This document shows positions 19,096 to 27,889 of a stretch of DNA of 64,000 bases, one piece after another (the stretch's first letter is position 1; each line of letters starts with the position of its first letter). The notes beneath the pieces are model-generated. The model had not been told where the DNA came from. It ran no database searches and saw nothing but the letters and a program-made list of their open reading frames with translations. The stretch is from positions 1 to 64,000 of the forward strand of contig NZ_LASA01000148.1 of assembly GCF_001562015.1 (NCBI RefSeq), read 5' to 3'. This stretch comes from Endozoicomonas arenosclerae. Lineage in GTDB: Bacteria > Pseudomonadota > Gammaproteobacteria > Pseudomonadales > Endozoicomonadaceae. The translations under genes and the position numbers were made by a program.

Positions 19096-19444
19096 TAATG
19101 TTTCCCTGTGTGTACTCGGGCGTGTTATGTGATCGGTTGTGTTTTTGCCCTTCAGATGTAACCGGTTACATTCTGAGGACAAAAATTAGGAACTCTCTGG
19201 TTCCCTGTCTTGTGTTTGCGTAAATTCTATATAGGAATCGGTATTTTTAATTGCTCCAGATCAACTTTTACTGATGATTAAAGATATTAATGATTTTCTT
19301 TGTCATGAATTGTTCATAATTCAAACAACTGAGTAAGATAAATCGTGTTATTGAGTGATAAAAGCTTGAAATGTGCACTCCTCACCCAAGAATCCTGACA
19401 ATCAGTCGATGTAAATGGCATTCGATAAGATCAGGCACTGAACA
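19096..19444. other. Divergent control region between chiP and binding-protein copy 5
   Basis: 349 bases without a gene. It holds the chiP ribosome binding site, the TGTAACCGGTTACA palindrome at 19157-19170, and an AT-rich stretch (about 19210-19370) that probably carries the promoters. No small ORF with a convincing start was seen. Confidence 0.7.
19157..19170. promoter_or_regulatory. LacI-family-type operator upstream of chiP
   Basis: Perfect 14-base palindrome TGTAACCGGTTACA, 62 bases before the chiP ATG. The central CG and spacing fit LacI/GalR-family operators and the cre consensus of CcpA. The same sequence with one change recurs upstream of chbB (57272-57285). The regulator gene is not in the window. 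Confidence 0.7.
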
Positions 19445-21247
19445 ATGCTCGGCAAGACATTTCTTCTCTGGACAATGCTCTTTGCTTTGGGATCACATAA
19501 AGGCTGGACTCAGGACACTATTCGCTCCCATGCCCTGAGCATCCATGATGCCCCAAAATACACGGAAGGTTTCAGTCATTTTGACTATGCCAACCCGGAT
19601 GCTCCCAAAGGAGGGATGCTACGAAAAGCTGCAACAGGCACATTTGACACCTTTAACACGTTTGCTCCCAAAGGAAACTGGGCCGATGGCAGTTATTTCT
19701 TATATGACACATTGATGGCAAGAGCCGGAGATGAACCCTACAGCGTTTATGGCCTCATTGCTGAGAGCATTGAGTACCCGAAAAATTTCTCATGGGTCAT
19801 TTATCATCTAAACCCGGATGCGGAATTTCATGATGGTGAAAGAATAAAACCATCCGATGTCGTATACACATTTAATGAATTGCAACAAAATGGTCCTCCC
19901 CATTACCGCCATCTTTACTCCGACGTTTCATCCGTTACAGCGCTCAACCAATATTCTGTAAAGTTCACATTTTCAAGCCCACCCAGTAAAAGCCTGGTCC
20001 TTAGATTGTCGCAACTGAGAGTATTACCCGCTCATTTCTGGCAGAGGGAAGAAAACGATTTAACTCAGGCTGACCTGAAACCACCGCTATCTAGTGGTCC
20101 CTATAAAATCAAAGAGTTAGAAGCAGGACGTTATGTAACTTATGAGCGCGTGAAACACTATTGGGCGGTGAATTTACCCGTCAATAAGGGGCGCCATAAT
20201 TTTGATCTTGTTCGCACGGATTATTATCGGGATGAATCGGTTGCCTTGGAAGCTTTCAAGCAAGGCAGTTATGATTTGCGCGTGGATGGTAACCCGAAAA
20301 ATTGGGCCCAGGGCTATAAAGGAAAAGCGCTAAGTCAGGGTGAAATCATCCAGGAAAAAATTCCGAATAAAACTCTGGGTATGAGAGCCTATGTTTTCAA
20401 CCTCAGAAAGCCTCTCTTCAATGACCGCCGTGTCCGCAAGGCTATCAGTCAGGCACAGGACTTCAACTGGATCAATAAACATCTGTTCTTTGGTATCTAC
20501 GAACAAGCCTACAGCCTGTTTTCCAACTCTGAACTGGCAGCAACAGGGCTTCCTTCTGAAAAAGAAATAAAGCTGTTATCACCCTGGAAAAGTGAACTCC
20601 CGGAAGCAGTCTTTAACCAGGCTTATGAGCCCGTAAAAACCAATGGCACCGGAGATTGGAGAGCAAACAGGGTCAAGGCTCTGAAACTGTTATTACAGGC
20701 AGGCTGGAAACTTGAAAATGGCGTACTTAAGGAAGAAAAGACCGGCAAACCCATGGTTTTCGAGATCCTTCTTTCCCAGCCTGAGTTTGAACGTTTTGTC
20801 CTGCCTTTTGCCAATAATCTGTCCATGCTCGGGATCAAAGTGAAAGTCACCACCATTGACACCTCACAGTACATAAACCGTTTGAGGAAGTTTGACTTTG
20901 ACATGGTGATCCATGGTTTTTATCCAAGTATTGCCCCCGGGACCGAACTCAAGAATTTTTGGGGAAGTGCCAGTGGCAAGAGTCATGCTGGTAAAAACAT
21001 TTCGGGAATTTCGCTACCTGTCCTGGATACTCTGGTAGAAAAAGCCATTGCAGCACAAAGCCGGGATGAATTAATAATGATCTGCCGGGCCATTGACCGG
21101 GTAGTACTTTGGCAATACGCGGTCATTCCACAATGGTACCTCCCGTATTGGCCCATGATTTATCGAAAGGGACTGGCTCATCCAGACAAGGCTCCTCCTT
21201 ATGAAAACGGCTTATCCACCTGGTGGAAAGTAGCTCAGGAGCCTTAA
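19445..21247 (+). CDS. Periplasmic family-5 solute-binding protein, YejA/Npp-like, copy 5
   Basis: Fifth paralog, 600 residues. Signal peptide MLGKTFLLWTMLFALGSHKG, then HALSIHDAPKYTEGF, DAPKGGMLRKAATGTFDTFN and the FAPKG block. It keeps YDLRVDGNPKNWAQGY in the centre and IPQWYLPYWP near the end. It is separated from copies 1 to 4 by the oppositely oriented chiP, so it needs its own promoter in the chiP divergent region. The next gene starts two bases after its stop. Confidence 0.9.
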   Translation: MLGKTFLLWTMLFALGSHKGWTQDTIRSHALSIHDAPKYTEGFSHFDYANPDAPKGGMLRKAATGTFDTFNTFAPKGNWADGSYFLYDTLMARAGDEPYSVYGLIAESIEYPKNFSWVIYHLNPDAEFHDGERIKPSDVVYTFNELQQNGPPHYRHLYSDVSSVTALNQYSVKFTFSSPPSKSLVLRLSQLRVLPAHFWQREENDLTQADLKPPLSSGPYKIKELEAGRYVTYERVKHYWAVNLPVNKGRHNFDLVRTDYYRDESVALEAFKQGSYDLRVDGNPKNWAQGYKGKALSQGEIIQEKIPNKTLGMRAYVFNLRKPLFNDRRVRKAISQAQDFNWINKHLFFGIYEQAYSLFSNSELAATGLPSEKEIKLLSPWKSELPEAVFNQAYEPVKTNGTGDWRANRVKALKLLLQAGWKLENGVLKEEKTGKPMVFEILLSQPEFERFVLPFANNLSMLGIKVKVTTIDTSQYINRLRKFDFDMVIHGFYPSIAPGTELKNFWGSASGKSHAGKNISGISLPVLDTLVEKAIAAQSRDELIMICRAIDRVVLWQYAVIPQWYLPYWPMIYRKGLAHPDKAPPYENGLSTWWKVAQEP

Positions 21248-21248
21248 C

Positions 21249-23396
21249 ATGGATGGCCCATCACCACCGGATCGACCTGTACAGACTGACCCTTCAAAAG
21301 GCAGTTCTTCAGGGAAAAAGAAGAGGAAAAAAAAGAAAGAACAGTCTGACAACCCGGTTGCAGCTCCTCCTACAGATATGCCCGGAAGGCTTTCTCTAAG
21401 CCAGAGACAGAAAGTAGTACTTGAAAAACAATTACATGCCGGAAAGAAGCTTCCAGCAAAGATGGAGACAAAGATAGAACTGAGGACGAGAGCCCCGGCA
21501 AGAACCCTTGAAGAATCAGATGACTACTATAAAACCTCGCTAAGGCAAGGTCTCACACTGCTAAAATCGCCCGACAGATTACCTGAAGCTCATTATCTTC
21601 TGGCTACCAGTTATTACGGCATGGGAAAGTACAAGTTGGCAGTCCAGAACGCCAGAGAATTACTTGCCAAGCTACCTGAAGATCATTACTTGAGAACCAG
21701 TGCTTTTATCATTATGGGGAGAAGCCAGTTAAGTCTCCAAAGACGCTTTGATGAATTTATAGTTAGCTGCTTTCAAAAAGCCTGGGAGGCGGACCACCCA
21801 GATGCTGCAAAGTATCTCGTGCTGGCAAGAAGCGGTTTACTGGGCAGTATCAGCCTTCTCAAATGGTGTAACCCTGAGGAAGGCGTTCGAATTCTCGAGC
21901 AATACAAAGATAAAAAGTGCCGCTTTGAAGATAAGCAGGCAAAAATGAGAACCCAGACCAGAAGTCTATCGGATGATGACCCTATGAAGCAGGTTTGTCT
22001 CCAAATGCTGGCTACAGAAGGCAGAAATGTTGCTGACGCAGCCCCCATAGCACTTACCTACTTTACAGGCGGATTATGTGACTATATGGATGAAGGGGCC
22101 ACTGAACATTCAACCTCAAAGATTGAACCCTATTTAAAGACTCAAGATCCCCAATCCACCGCAGCTGTGATCTATCTGTATGTCCAGTATTTGAAAACGG
22201 GGAATCCAAAAGTCCGAACACGTTTACTTTCAGAAATAGAAAAAAGCCCACAACCTACCGCCAGACTGTTTTGTGCCAGAGCAATGGCTGCAATGGATCC
22301 CGTAAAACATCATGATGCCATCGTAGCTCATCTTGATAACATCTACTGCAAGATGACAATACAAGGTTATGAAAATCTCTGTGAGTTCTATATTGCCAGA
22401 CAGCAACCCGAAAGAGCCATTGAACAACTGACTGAAGGCGAAGCACACCTGCAGGCATTTCTTGATAAGAAGCGACCGTTATATGCTCATGTTCTGGGTC
22501 AGCAGTCAAAGCATTCATTTACGGACGGCAAACAAGGAGAAGCCCAGGAACTGGAGTTTGAAGAGCTGGCTGCCGTGAGCAGACACCTGGATCACTGGCA
22601 TACTAAAAAAGCGTTGCTACTGGATACATTCAAACCGCCTTCCCCAACTCAGGTCGATAAAGAATTACTGGAATCACAATCTGATTCAACGACGGATACA
22701 TCCACTGCATCAGGAAGTAACAGTGATGACGAGAGTTCAGACGAGAGTACTCCAACACCACAAACCCCTGATTCAACTCAAACAACCAGAGATACATCTG
22801 AAAAAGAAGACGTTACAGCCACCTCTGATAAGCCAGTTCTGTCTCCCTCAGCCATGCAGAGGCAAATCAATGAAGCCATGAATTTGATACATTATCAGGC
22901 TGAATTTGATCAGGCCCGAGAGCTACTGAGTGAATTACAACCTCCCAAACACACAGTAATCTGGTACCGGCTTCAGCAAGCCAAAGCCTGGTTACTTCTC
23001 GAATCATCAAGCCATTACGATTACCTCTCATCTAAATTGGAACCCGGAGAAACGACTGCACAACGGGGTAAGAGATATCTAAAACTGGCTGAGAAAAAAG
23101 TCCGACACCTACTCCATAAAATTGAATCTGATATTTCAAAAAGCCTGCCAGAATCAGAGCAACTATCCTCAGCGGCAAGCTTCAGCCAATCAATAGACGA
23201 GGCAATACAATATGCCCAGCATCTGAGAAGCCAGGGTCATGAAGCGCTCTTGCGCCAGTACGGAGGTTTATTCTCTATGTTGGGCCATATTCACAAGGCT
23301 TATAGAGACAACCCTCTAACCCGACCTGACCACGATATCAGTGTTGGCATTCATTACTACAAAATCGCCAATAGAATTCGGGGCCGTGCTCTATGA
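21249..23396 (+). CDS. Repeat-rich protein of unknown function with lysine tract, coupled to copy 5
   Basis: A 715-residue protein I do not recognise. It has no signal peptide or membrane helix. The N-terminus is disordered with a basic tract GKKKRKKKK at residues 22-30, then alpha-helical repeats that look TPR-like (for example AHYLLATSYYGMGKYKLAVQNA near residue 115). A Ser/Thr/Asp-rich linker (about 475-550) separates a second helical region. It starts two bases after binding-protein copy 5, so the two are almost certainly co-translated. A cytoplasmic scaffold or a secreted host-directed protein are both possible; the lysine tract resembles a nuclear localisation signal but could equally bind nucleic acid or acidic surfaces. 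Confidence 0.75.
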   Translation: MDGPSPPDRPVQTDPSKGSSSGKKKRKKKKEQSDNPVAAPPTDMPGRLSLSQRQKVVLEKQLHAGKKLPAKMETKIELRTRAPARTLEESDDYYKTSLRQGLTLLKSPDRLPEAHYLLATSYYGMGKYKLAVQNARELLAKLPEDHYLRTSAFIIMGRSQLSLQRRFDEFIVSCFQKAWEADHPDAAKYLVLARSGLLGSISLLKWCNPEEGVRILEQYKDKKCRFEDKQAKMRTQTRSLSDDDPMKQVCLQMLATEGRNVADAAPIALTYFTGGLCDYMDEGATEHSTSKIEPYLKTQDPQSTAAVIYLYVQYLKTGNPKVRTRLLSEIEKSPQPTARLFCARAMAAMDPVKHHDAIVAHLDNIYCKMTIQGYENLCEFYIARQQPERAIEQLTEGEAHLQAFLDKKRPLYAHVLGQQSKHSFTDGKQGEAQELEFEELAAVSRHLDHWHTKKALLLDTFKPPSPTQVDKELLESQSDSTTDTSTASGSNSDDESSDESTPTPQTPDSTQTTRDTSEKEDVTATSDKPVLSPSAMQRQINEAMNLIHYQAEFDQARELLSELQPPKHTVIWYRLQQAKAWLLLESSSHYDYLSSKLEPGETTAQRGKRYLKLAEKKVRHLLHKIESDISKSLPESEQLSSAASFSQSIDEAIQYAQHLRSQGHEALLRQYGGLFSMLGHIHKAYRDNPLTRPDHDISVGIHYYKIANRIRGRAL

Positions 23397-23634
23397 CCCA
23401 GTCATTAAAACTGGGGGTTATTGACTGTGGCCAACGGACTTGTATCGAATAACTTGCCTATCTCCTTCCAGTAGTGTTTTGAACAGATTTTGTAAATGCC
23501 TTGCCTGCCTGGCTCCTGGAGTGTTTAAAATATTGTCAGGAATCGAAATAACTCCCCAAGAAGTAATACCTGTAGTCAAGGGGCCGACTATAGTTATAGA
23601 GGCAATAGTTATAACAATGCGATCCAGGCGAACC

Positions 23635-25626
23635 ATGAATCATACAATGATGATAAAGAATTCGTTGAAGACAACGTTTTCCCCTGCCCTCCCTATTGCG
23701 ACTCTTTTTCTCTCACTGACAATCACGCCTGTATCTGTCATTGCGGAAGACGCAATTAACAAGACGCCTTCCCTGTCACTTCATGGTGACACGAAATATT
23801 CGAAGGGCTTCAAACACTTTGATTACGTAAACCCTGACGCATCCAAGGGTGGAAGCCTTCGGATGGCTGGCATGGGTACCTTTGACAGCCTGAACCCCTA
23901 TATTGAGAAAGGTACTCCGGCCTCTGGTATCGGTTTGATTTATGACACACTGATGACCAGCAGCGCCGACGAACCCTTTTCCATGTATGCGTTGGTAGCC
24001 CAGTATGCTGAGCCAGCCATTGATAACAGTGGGATTACTTTTCACCTGAATCCCGCTGCCCGCTTTCATGATGGTCAACCGATCACAGCACAAGATGTAG
24101 TCTTCAGTTTTGAAACACTCAGGGATAAAGGCTCTCCATTCTACAAGGCTTATTATGGCGATATCGCCAAGGCTGAAGCACTTTCAAAGCGCAGTGTCCG
24201 TTTTGTATTCAAGGATAACCGAAACCCTGAGCTGCCCCTGATTATTTCCCAGCTACCGGTCCTTCCCAAACATTTCTGGGAGCAGGAAACAAATAATTTT
24301 GAGCTGGCCAACCTGAACAAGCCACTGGGCAGCGGTCCTTATAAAGTTCGATCTGCAGAACCGGGACGAAGTGTTGTTTATGAACGGGTTGAAGATTACT
24401 GGGGTAAAGATCTACCGGTTAATAAGGGTCGCTATAACTTTGATACCCGTCGTTATGATTATTACCGGGATAGCAATGTCTCGCTTCAGGCGTTGAAAGC
24501 GGGCGAGTACGATATTCGATATGAAAATATAGCCCGCAACTGGGCAACGGCCTATGACACACCTGCCGTAACCAAAGGTAACCTTGTTCTTGAAGCGATT
24601 CCAACGAAGGCGCCACAGGGTATGCAAGGTTTCGCCTTCAATCTCCGTCGGGACCTGTTCAAGGATGTTAATGTCCGCAGAGCACTGAATTATGCCATGG
24701 ACTTTGAATGGCTAAATAAAAACCTGTTTTACAACAGCTATACCCGAACCCAAAGTTACTTTGCCAATTCAGATATGGAAGCCACTGGTATTCCTCAAGG
24801 AAAAGAGCTTGCCTATCTGGAACCATACCGCGATCAGCTACCGGATAAGCTCTTCACTGAACCTCATAAACTTCCGGTCACAGATGGCAGTGGCAGAATC
24901 CGAAACCAGCTGAATGAAGCCCTCGCCCTGATGGAACAGGCAGACTGGAAACTGGAAAGTGGATCATTAAGAAAAAACGGGAAGCCATTCGAATTTGAGA
25001 TACTTCTCTATGACTCTTCCATGGAAAAGGTAGCCCTGCCCCTTAAAAAGAACCTTGAAGCTATGGGGGTTAAGGCCACCATCCGAATCGTTGATATCTC
25101 CCAGTACATCAATCGCATTCGAAGCTTTGATTACGACATGCTGGTCACTCGCTTTCCACAATCCAGTTCTCCCGGCAACGAGCAGAGAGATTTCTGGGGT
25201 AGCGAATCAGCAGACCTTCCCGGTAGCCGCAACATGATGGGCATCAAGAACCCTGTTATTGATGGCCTGATAAAGAATGTCATCAATGCAGAGTCCAGGG
25301 CCGATCTGGTAGCCGCCGTTAAAGCCCTCGACCGGGTACTGCTCTGGAATGAATACATGATTCCTCAGTGGTATCTGTCCAGTAACCGTGTTGCTTACTG
25401 GAAGCCACTTAACCATCCTCTAAGCAAACCTGATCAGCAACCGCTCTACCAGTTTGATCTCGATAGTTGGTGGAAAGAGCCTGATAACACCAAAGCCACG
25501 GGGCCAGCCGCCGATAGCACAGACAAGGAAGAAGCCGAGAAAGGTATGCCTCTCTGGCCTGCCGGAATCTTGCTGGCGATCCTGATCCTGGGCTGGTTCA
25601 TTCGTCAGTCCAAACGTCAGAAATAA
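23635..25626 (+). CDS. Family-5 solute-binding protein, YejA/Npp-like, copy 6, with C-terminal membrane anchor
   Basis: Sixth paralog and the one next to the permease genes, 663 residues. Signal region ends near PVSVIAEDA; then LSLHGDTKYSKGFKHFDYV, DASKGGSLRMAGMGTFDSLN, YDIRYENIARNWATAY and DRVLLWNEYMIPQWY. Unlike the others, it ends with a linker rich in Asp, Glu and Lys and a hydrophobic helix AGILLAILILGWFI followed by RQSKRQK, a typical single membrane span with a positive cytoplasmic end. The frame is open from 23440, but ATG 23635 has AGG at the right distance and starts a normal signal peptide. ATG 23647 or 23650 are alternatives. Confidence 0.9.
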   Translation: MNHTMMIKNSLKTTFSPALPIATLFLSLTITPVSVIAEDAINKTPSLSLHGDTKYSKGFKHFDYVNPDASKGGSLRMAGMGTFDSLNPYIEKGTPASGIGLIYDTLMTSSADEPFSMYALVAQYAEPAIDNSGITFHLNPAARFHDGQPITAQDVVFSFETLRDKGSPFYKAYYGDIAKAEALSKRSVRFVFKDNRNPELPLIISQLPVLPKHFWEQETNNFELANLNKPLGSGPYKVRSAEPGRSVVYERVEDYWGKDLPVNKGRYNFDTRRYDYYRDSNVSLQALKAGEYDIRYENIARNWATAYDTPAVTKGNLVLEAIPTKAPQGMQGFAFNLRRDLFKDVNVRRALNYAMDFEWLNKNLFYNSYTRTQSYFANSDMEATGIPQGKELAYLEPYRDQLPDKLFTEPHKLPVTDGSGRIRNQLNEALALMEQADWKLESGSLRKNGKPFEFEILLYDSSMEKVALPLKKNLEAMGVKATIRIVDISQYINRIRSFDYDMLVTRFPQSSSPGNEQRDFWGSESADLPGSRNMMGIKNPVIDGLIKNVINAESRADLVAAVKALDRVLLWNEYMIPQWYLSSNRVAYWKPLNHPLSKPDQQPLYQFDLDSWWKEPDNTKATGPAADSTDKEEAEKGMPLWPAGILLAILILGWFIRQSKRQK

Positions 25627-25636
25627 TATTTTCCCA

Positions 25637-25652
25637 TGTGAAAAAGATCACA
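25637..25652. promoter_or_regulatory. Consensus CRP (cAMP receptor protein) site
   Basis: TGTGA-N6-TCACA with both half sites perfect and an extended ATGTGA/TCACAT symmetry. It lies 11 bases after the stop of binding-protein copy 6 and 92 bases before yejB. It could equally act as an RNA hairpin in the transcript. Confidence 0.55.
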
Positions 25653-25675
25653 TGATTCAGGGAAGCGTTCTCTCA

Positions 25676-25697
25676 GTTTCACTCCTCGGAGTGAAAC
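25676..25697 (+). other. Perfect inverted repeat between copy 6 and yejB
   Basis: Ten-base arms GTTTCACTCC / GGAGTGAAAC with a 2-base centre (effective loop about 6). Followed by CTTAATTTC. Likely an intra-operon hairpin that stabilises or attenuates the message, giving more binding protein than permease. Confidence 0.5.
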
Positions 25698-25744
25698 CTT
25701 AATTTCATTGCTCAGGCTGTATAGCCGTTGGAAATGATCCGACC

Positions 25745-26833
25745 ATGAAGAGCTATATTTTGCGCCGGCTGGCGCTGATGATTCCCACTCTGTTCGGTAT
25801 TCTATTACTGAACTTTGTCATTATTCAGGCTGCACCGGGTGGCCCGGTTGAACAGATGATTGCCAAGCTGGAAGGCTTTGAAATCAACGCAATCAGTCGT
25901 ATTGGCGGTTCAAGCAGTGCAGAAATACAACAATTCAGCATGGATGAATCCGGAGAATACCGTGGCCGACGGGGACTGGACCCTGAACTGATCAAAGATA
26001 TAGAGAAACTCTATGGTTTTGATAAGCCTGCCCATGAACGTTTCTTTCAAATGGTTAGCAACTATGTTCAGTTCGAGTTTGGTGATTCCTTTTTCAGGGA
26101 TGCCAAAGTCATAGATCTGATCAAGGAAAAGCTGCCCGTTTCTATCTCCCTGGGATTATGGAGCACTCTGCTGATCTACCTGATCTCAATTCCCATGGGT
26201 ATCCGTAAAGCACTGAAACACGGCAGTCAGTTTGATGTCTGGACCAGTGCCGTGATTACCACCGGCTATGCTATTCCCAGCTTTCTGTTAGCCATTCTTC
26301 TGATTGTCCTGTTTGCCGGCGGCAGTTACTGGAACATTTTCCCCCTGAGAGGGTTAACCTCTGAGAACTTTGATCAGTTCAGTATGCTGGGTAAATTAGC
26401 CGATTATGCATGGCATATGGTGTTACCTGTGTTCTGTATTGTCATCGGTGGATTTGCCACCCTGACCATGCTCACCAAAAACTCATTTCTGGACGAGATT
26501 CACAGACAATACGTTCAAACGGCCAGGGCAAAAGGGCTGGATGACAATCAGGTGTTGTATGGTCACGTGTTCAGAAACGCCATGTTATTGGTGATTTCAG
26601 GCTTTCCCGCCGCCCTGATCGGGATTCTCTTTACCAATTCTCTTTTGATAGAAATCATTTTCTCTCTCGATGGTCTTGGCCTGCTCGGTTATGAAGCGGC
26701 TATCAATCGAGATTACCCCGTAGTGTTTGGTTCACTCTTTATCTTCACCCTCATTGGCATGGTGGTAAAACTGCTGGGCGACCTGACTTACATGCTGGTT
26801 GATCCACGCATTGATTTTGAGGCGAGAGGGTGA
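25745..26833 (+). CDS. yejB: Peptide ABC importer permease YejB/NppB
   Basis: Inner-membrane permease of the DppB type. The match to E. coli YejB extends throughout: LIQ-type N-terminus with [15 protein letters not shown], then [19 protein letters not shown], and [19 protein letters not shown] as the EAA loop that docks on the ATPase. 362 residues versus 364 in E. coli. Six membrane segments can be picked out. It is followed by yejE after one base. Confidence 0.95.
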   Translation: MKSYILRRLALMIPTLFGILLLNFVIIQAAPGGPVEQMIAKLEGFEINAISRIGGSSSAEIQQFSMDESGEYRGRRGLDPELIKDIEKLYGFDKPAHERFFQMVSNYVQFEFGDSFFRDAKVIDLIKEKLPVSISLGLWSTLLIYLISIPMGIRKALKHGSQFDVWTSAVITTGYAIPSFLLAILLIVLFAGGSYWNIFPLRGLTSENFDQFSMLGKLADYAWHMVLPVFCIVIGGFATLTMLTKNSFLDEIHRQYVQTARAKGLDDNQVLYGHVFRNAMLLVISGFPAALIGILFTNSLLIEIIFSLDGLGLLGYEAAINRDYPVVFGSLFIFTLIGMVVKLLGDLTYMLVDPRIDFEARG

Positions 26834-26834
26834 C

Positions 26835-27887
26835 ATGGATACGAATCAGACGATGAAACCTTCCCGTTTGAGCCCTCTCAACCAGCGTCGCTGGAAAAAC
26901 TTCAAGAGCAACCGCAGAGGCTTTTATGCGCTGTGGATTTTCGGTTTTCTGTTTTTTACAACCTTATTTGCCGAATTGATAGCCAACGACAAACCTCTGC
27001 TGGTCTATTTCAAAGGTGAGCTCTATACCCCTGTCTTCCATACCTATCCGGAAACCACCTTTGACGGTGAGTTTGAACTGGAGATGGACTACCGACAGGA
27101 ATATGCCCGAGAGTTGATTGACCCCTATGGCTGGATGCTATGGCCACCCGTTCATTACAGTTATGACACCATTAACTACGCCAGAGTAGCGCCTGCCCCC
27201 CCTACTCTGGAAAACCTGCTAGGCACCGATGATCAGGGTCGAGATGTTCTGGCCAGGGTTATTTACGGTTTCAGAATTTCAGTTCTGTTCGGCCTGATTC
27301 TCACACTCTTCAGTTCACTGGTTGGCGTCGGAGTGGGCGCCATGCAGGGATTCTATGGCGGAAGAATCGATCTCTTTGGACAACGATTTATTGAAGTCTG
27401 GTCCGGTATGCCCAGTCTCTATCTATTAATTATCCTTTCCAGCTTTGTGGAGCCCGGCTTTTGGTGGCTGCTTGGCATCATGTTGTTGTTTTCATGGATG
27501 GCCCTGGTGGATGTAGTCAGGGCAGAGTTTCTAAGAGGACGAAACCTCGAGTACGTGCGTGCAGCCAGAGCTTTAGGTATGACCGATGGACGATTGATGT
27601 TCCGACATATTCTACCCAACGCCATGATTGCCACTGTAACCTTTATGCCCTTTATCCTGACCGGTGCCATTACCACCCTGACTTCACTGGATTTTCTCGG
27701 TTTTGGATTACCTGCCGGATCACCTTCACTGGGAGAATTAATTGCCCAGGGCAAGAACAATCTTCAGGCACCCTGGCTGGGTATTACCGCCTTCCTGGTT
27801 ATGTCCATCATGCTGACACTTCTGGTGTTTATCGGAGAAGCCACCCGTGACGCTCTTGATCCACGCAAATACGTAACAGGTCAATAA
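26835..27887 (+). CDS. yejE: Peptide ABC importer permease YejE/NppC
   Basis: Second inner-membrane permease (DppC type). N-terminal PLNQRRWKNFKSNRRGF is typical, followed by the first helix, a large periplasmic insert, GTDDQGRDVLARVIYGFR, and the EAA loop RAARALGMTDGRLMFRHILPNA. The frame is open from 26799, within yejB, but ATG 26835 has GAGAGG upstream and matches the family start. 350 residues. Confidence 0.95.
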   Translation: MDTNQTMKPSRLSPLNQRRWKNFKSNRRGFYALWIFGFLFFTTLFAELIANDKPLLVYFKGELYTPVFHTYPETTFDGEFELEMDYRQEYARELIDPYGWMLWPPVHYSYDTINYARVAPAPPTLENLLGTDDQGRDVLARVIYGFRISVLFGLILTLFSSLVGVGVGAMQGFYGGRIDLFGQRFIEVWSGMPSLYLLIILSSFVEPGFWWLLGIMLLFSWMALVDVVRAEFLRGRNLEYVRAARALGMTDGRLMFRHILPNAMIATVTFMPFILTGAITTLTSLDFLGFGLPAGSPSLGELIAQGKNNLQAPWLGITAFLVMSIMLTLLVFIGEATRDALDPRKYVTGQ

Positions 27888-27889
27888 CA

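Noticed and set aside
19128-19143. CRP-like TGTGA near chiP
   Set aside because: The second half site (GTGTT) does not match TCACA.
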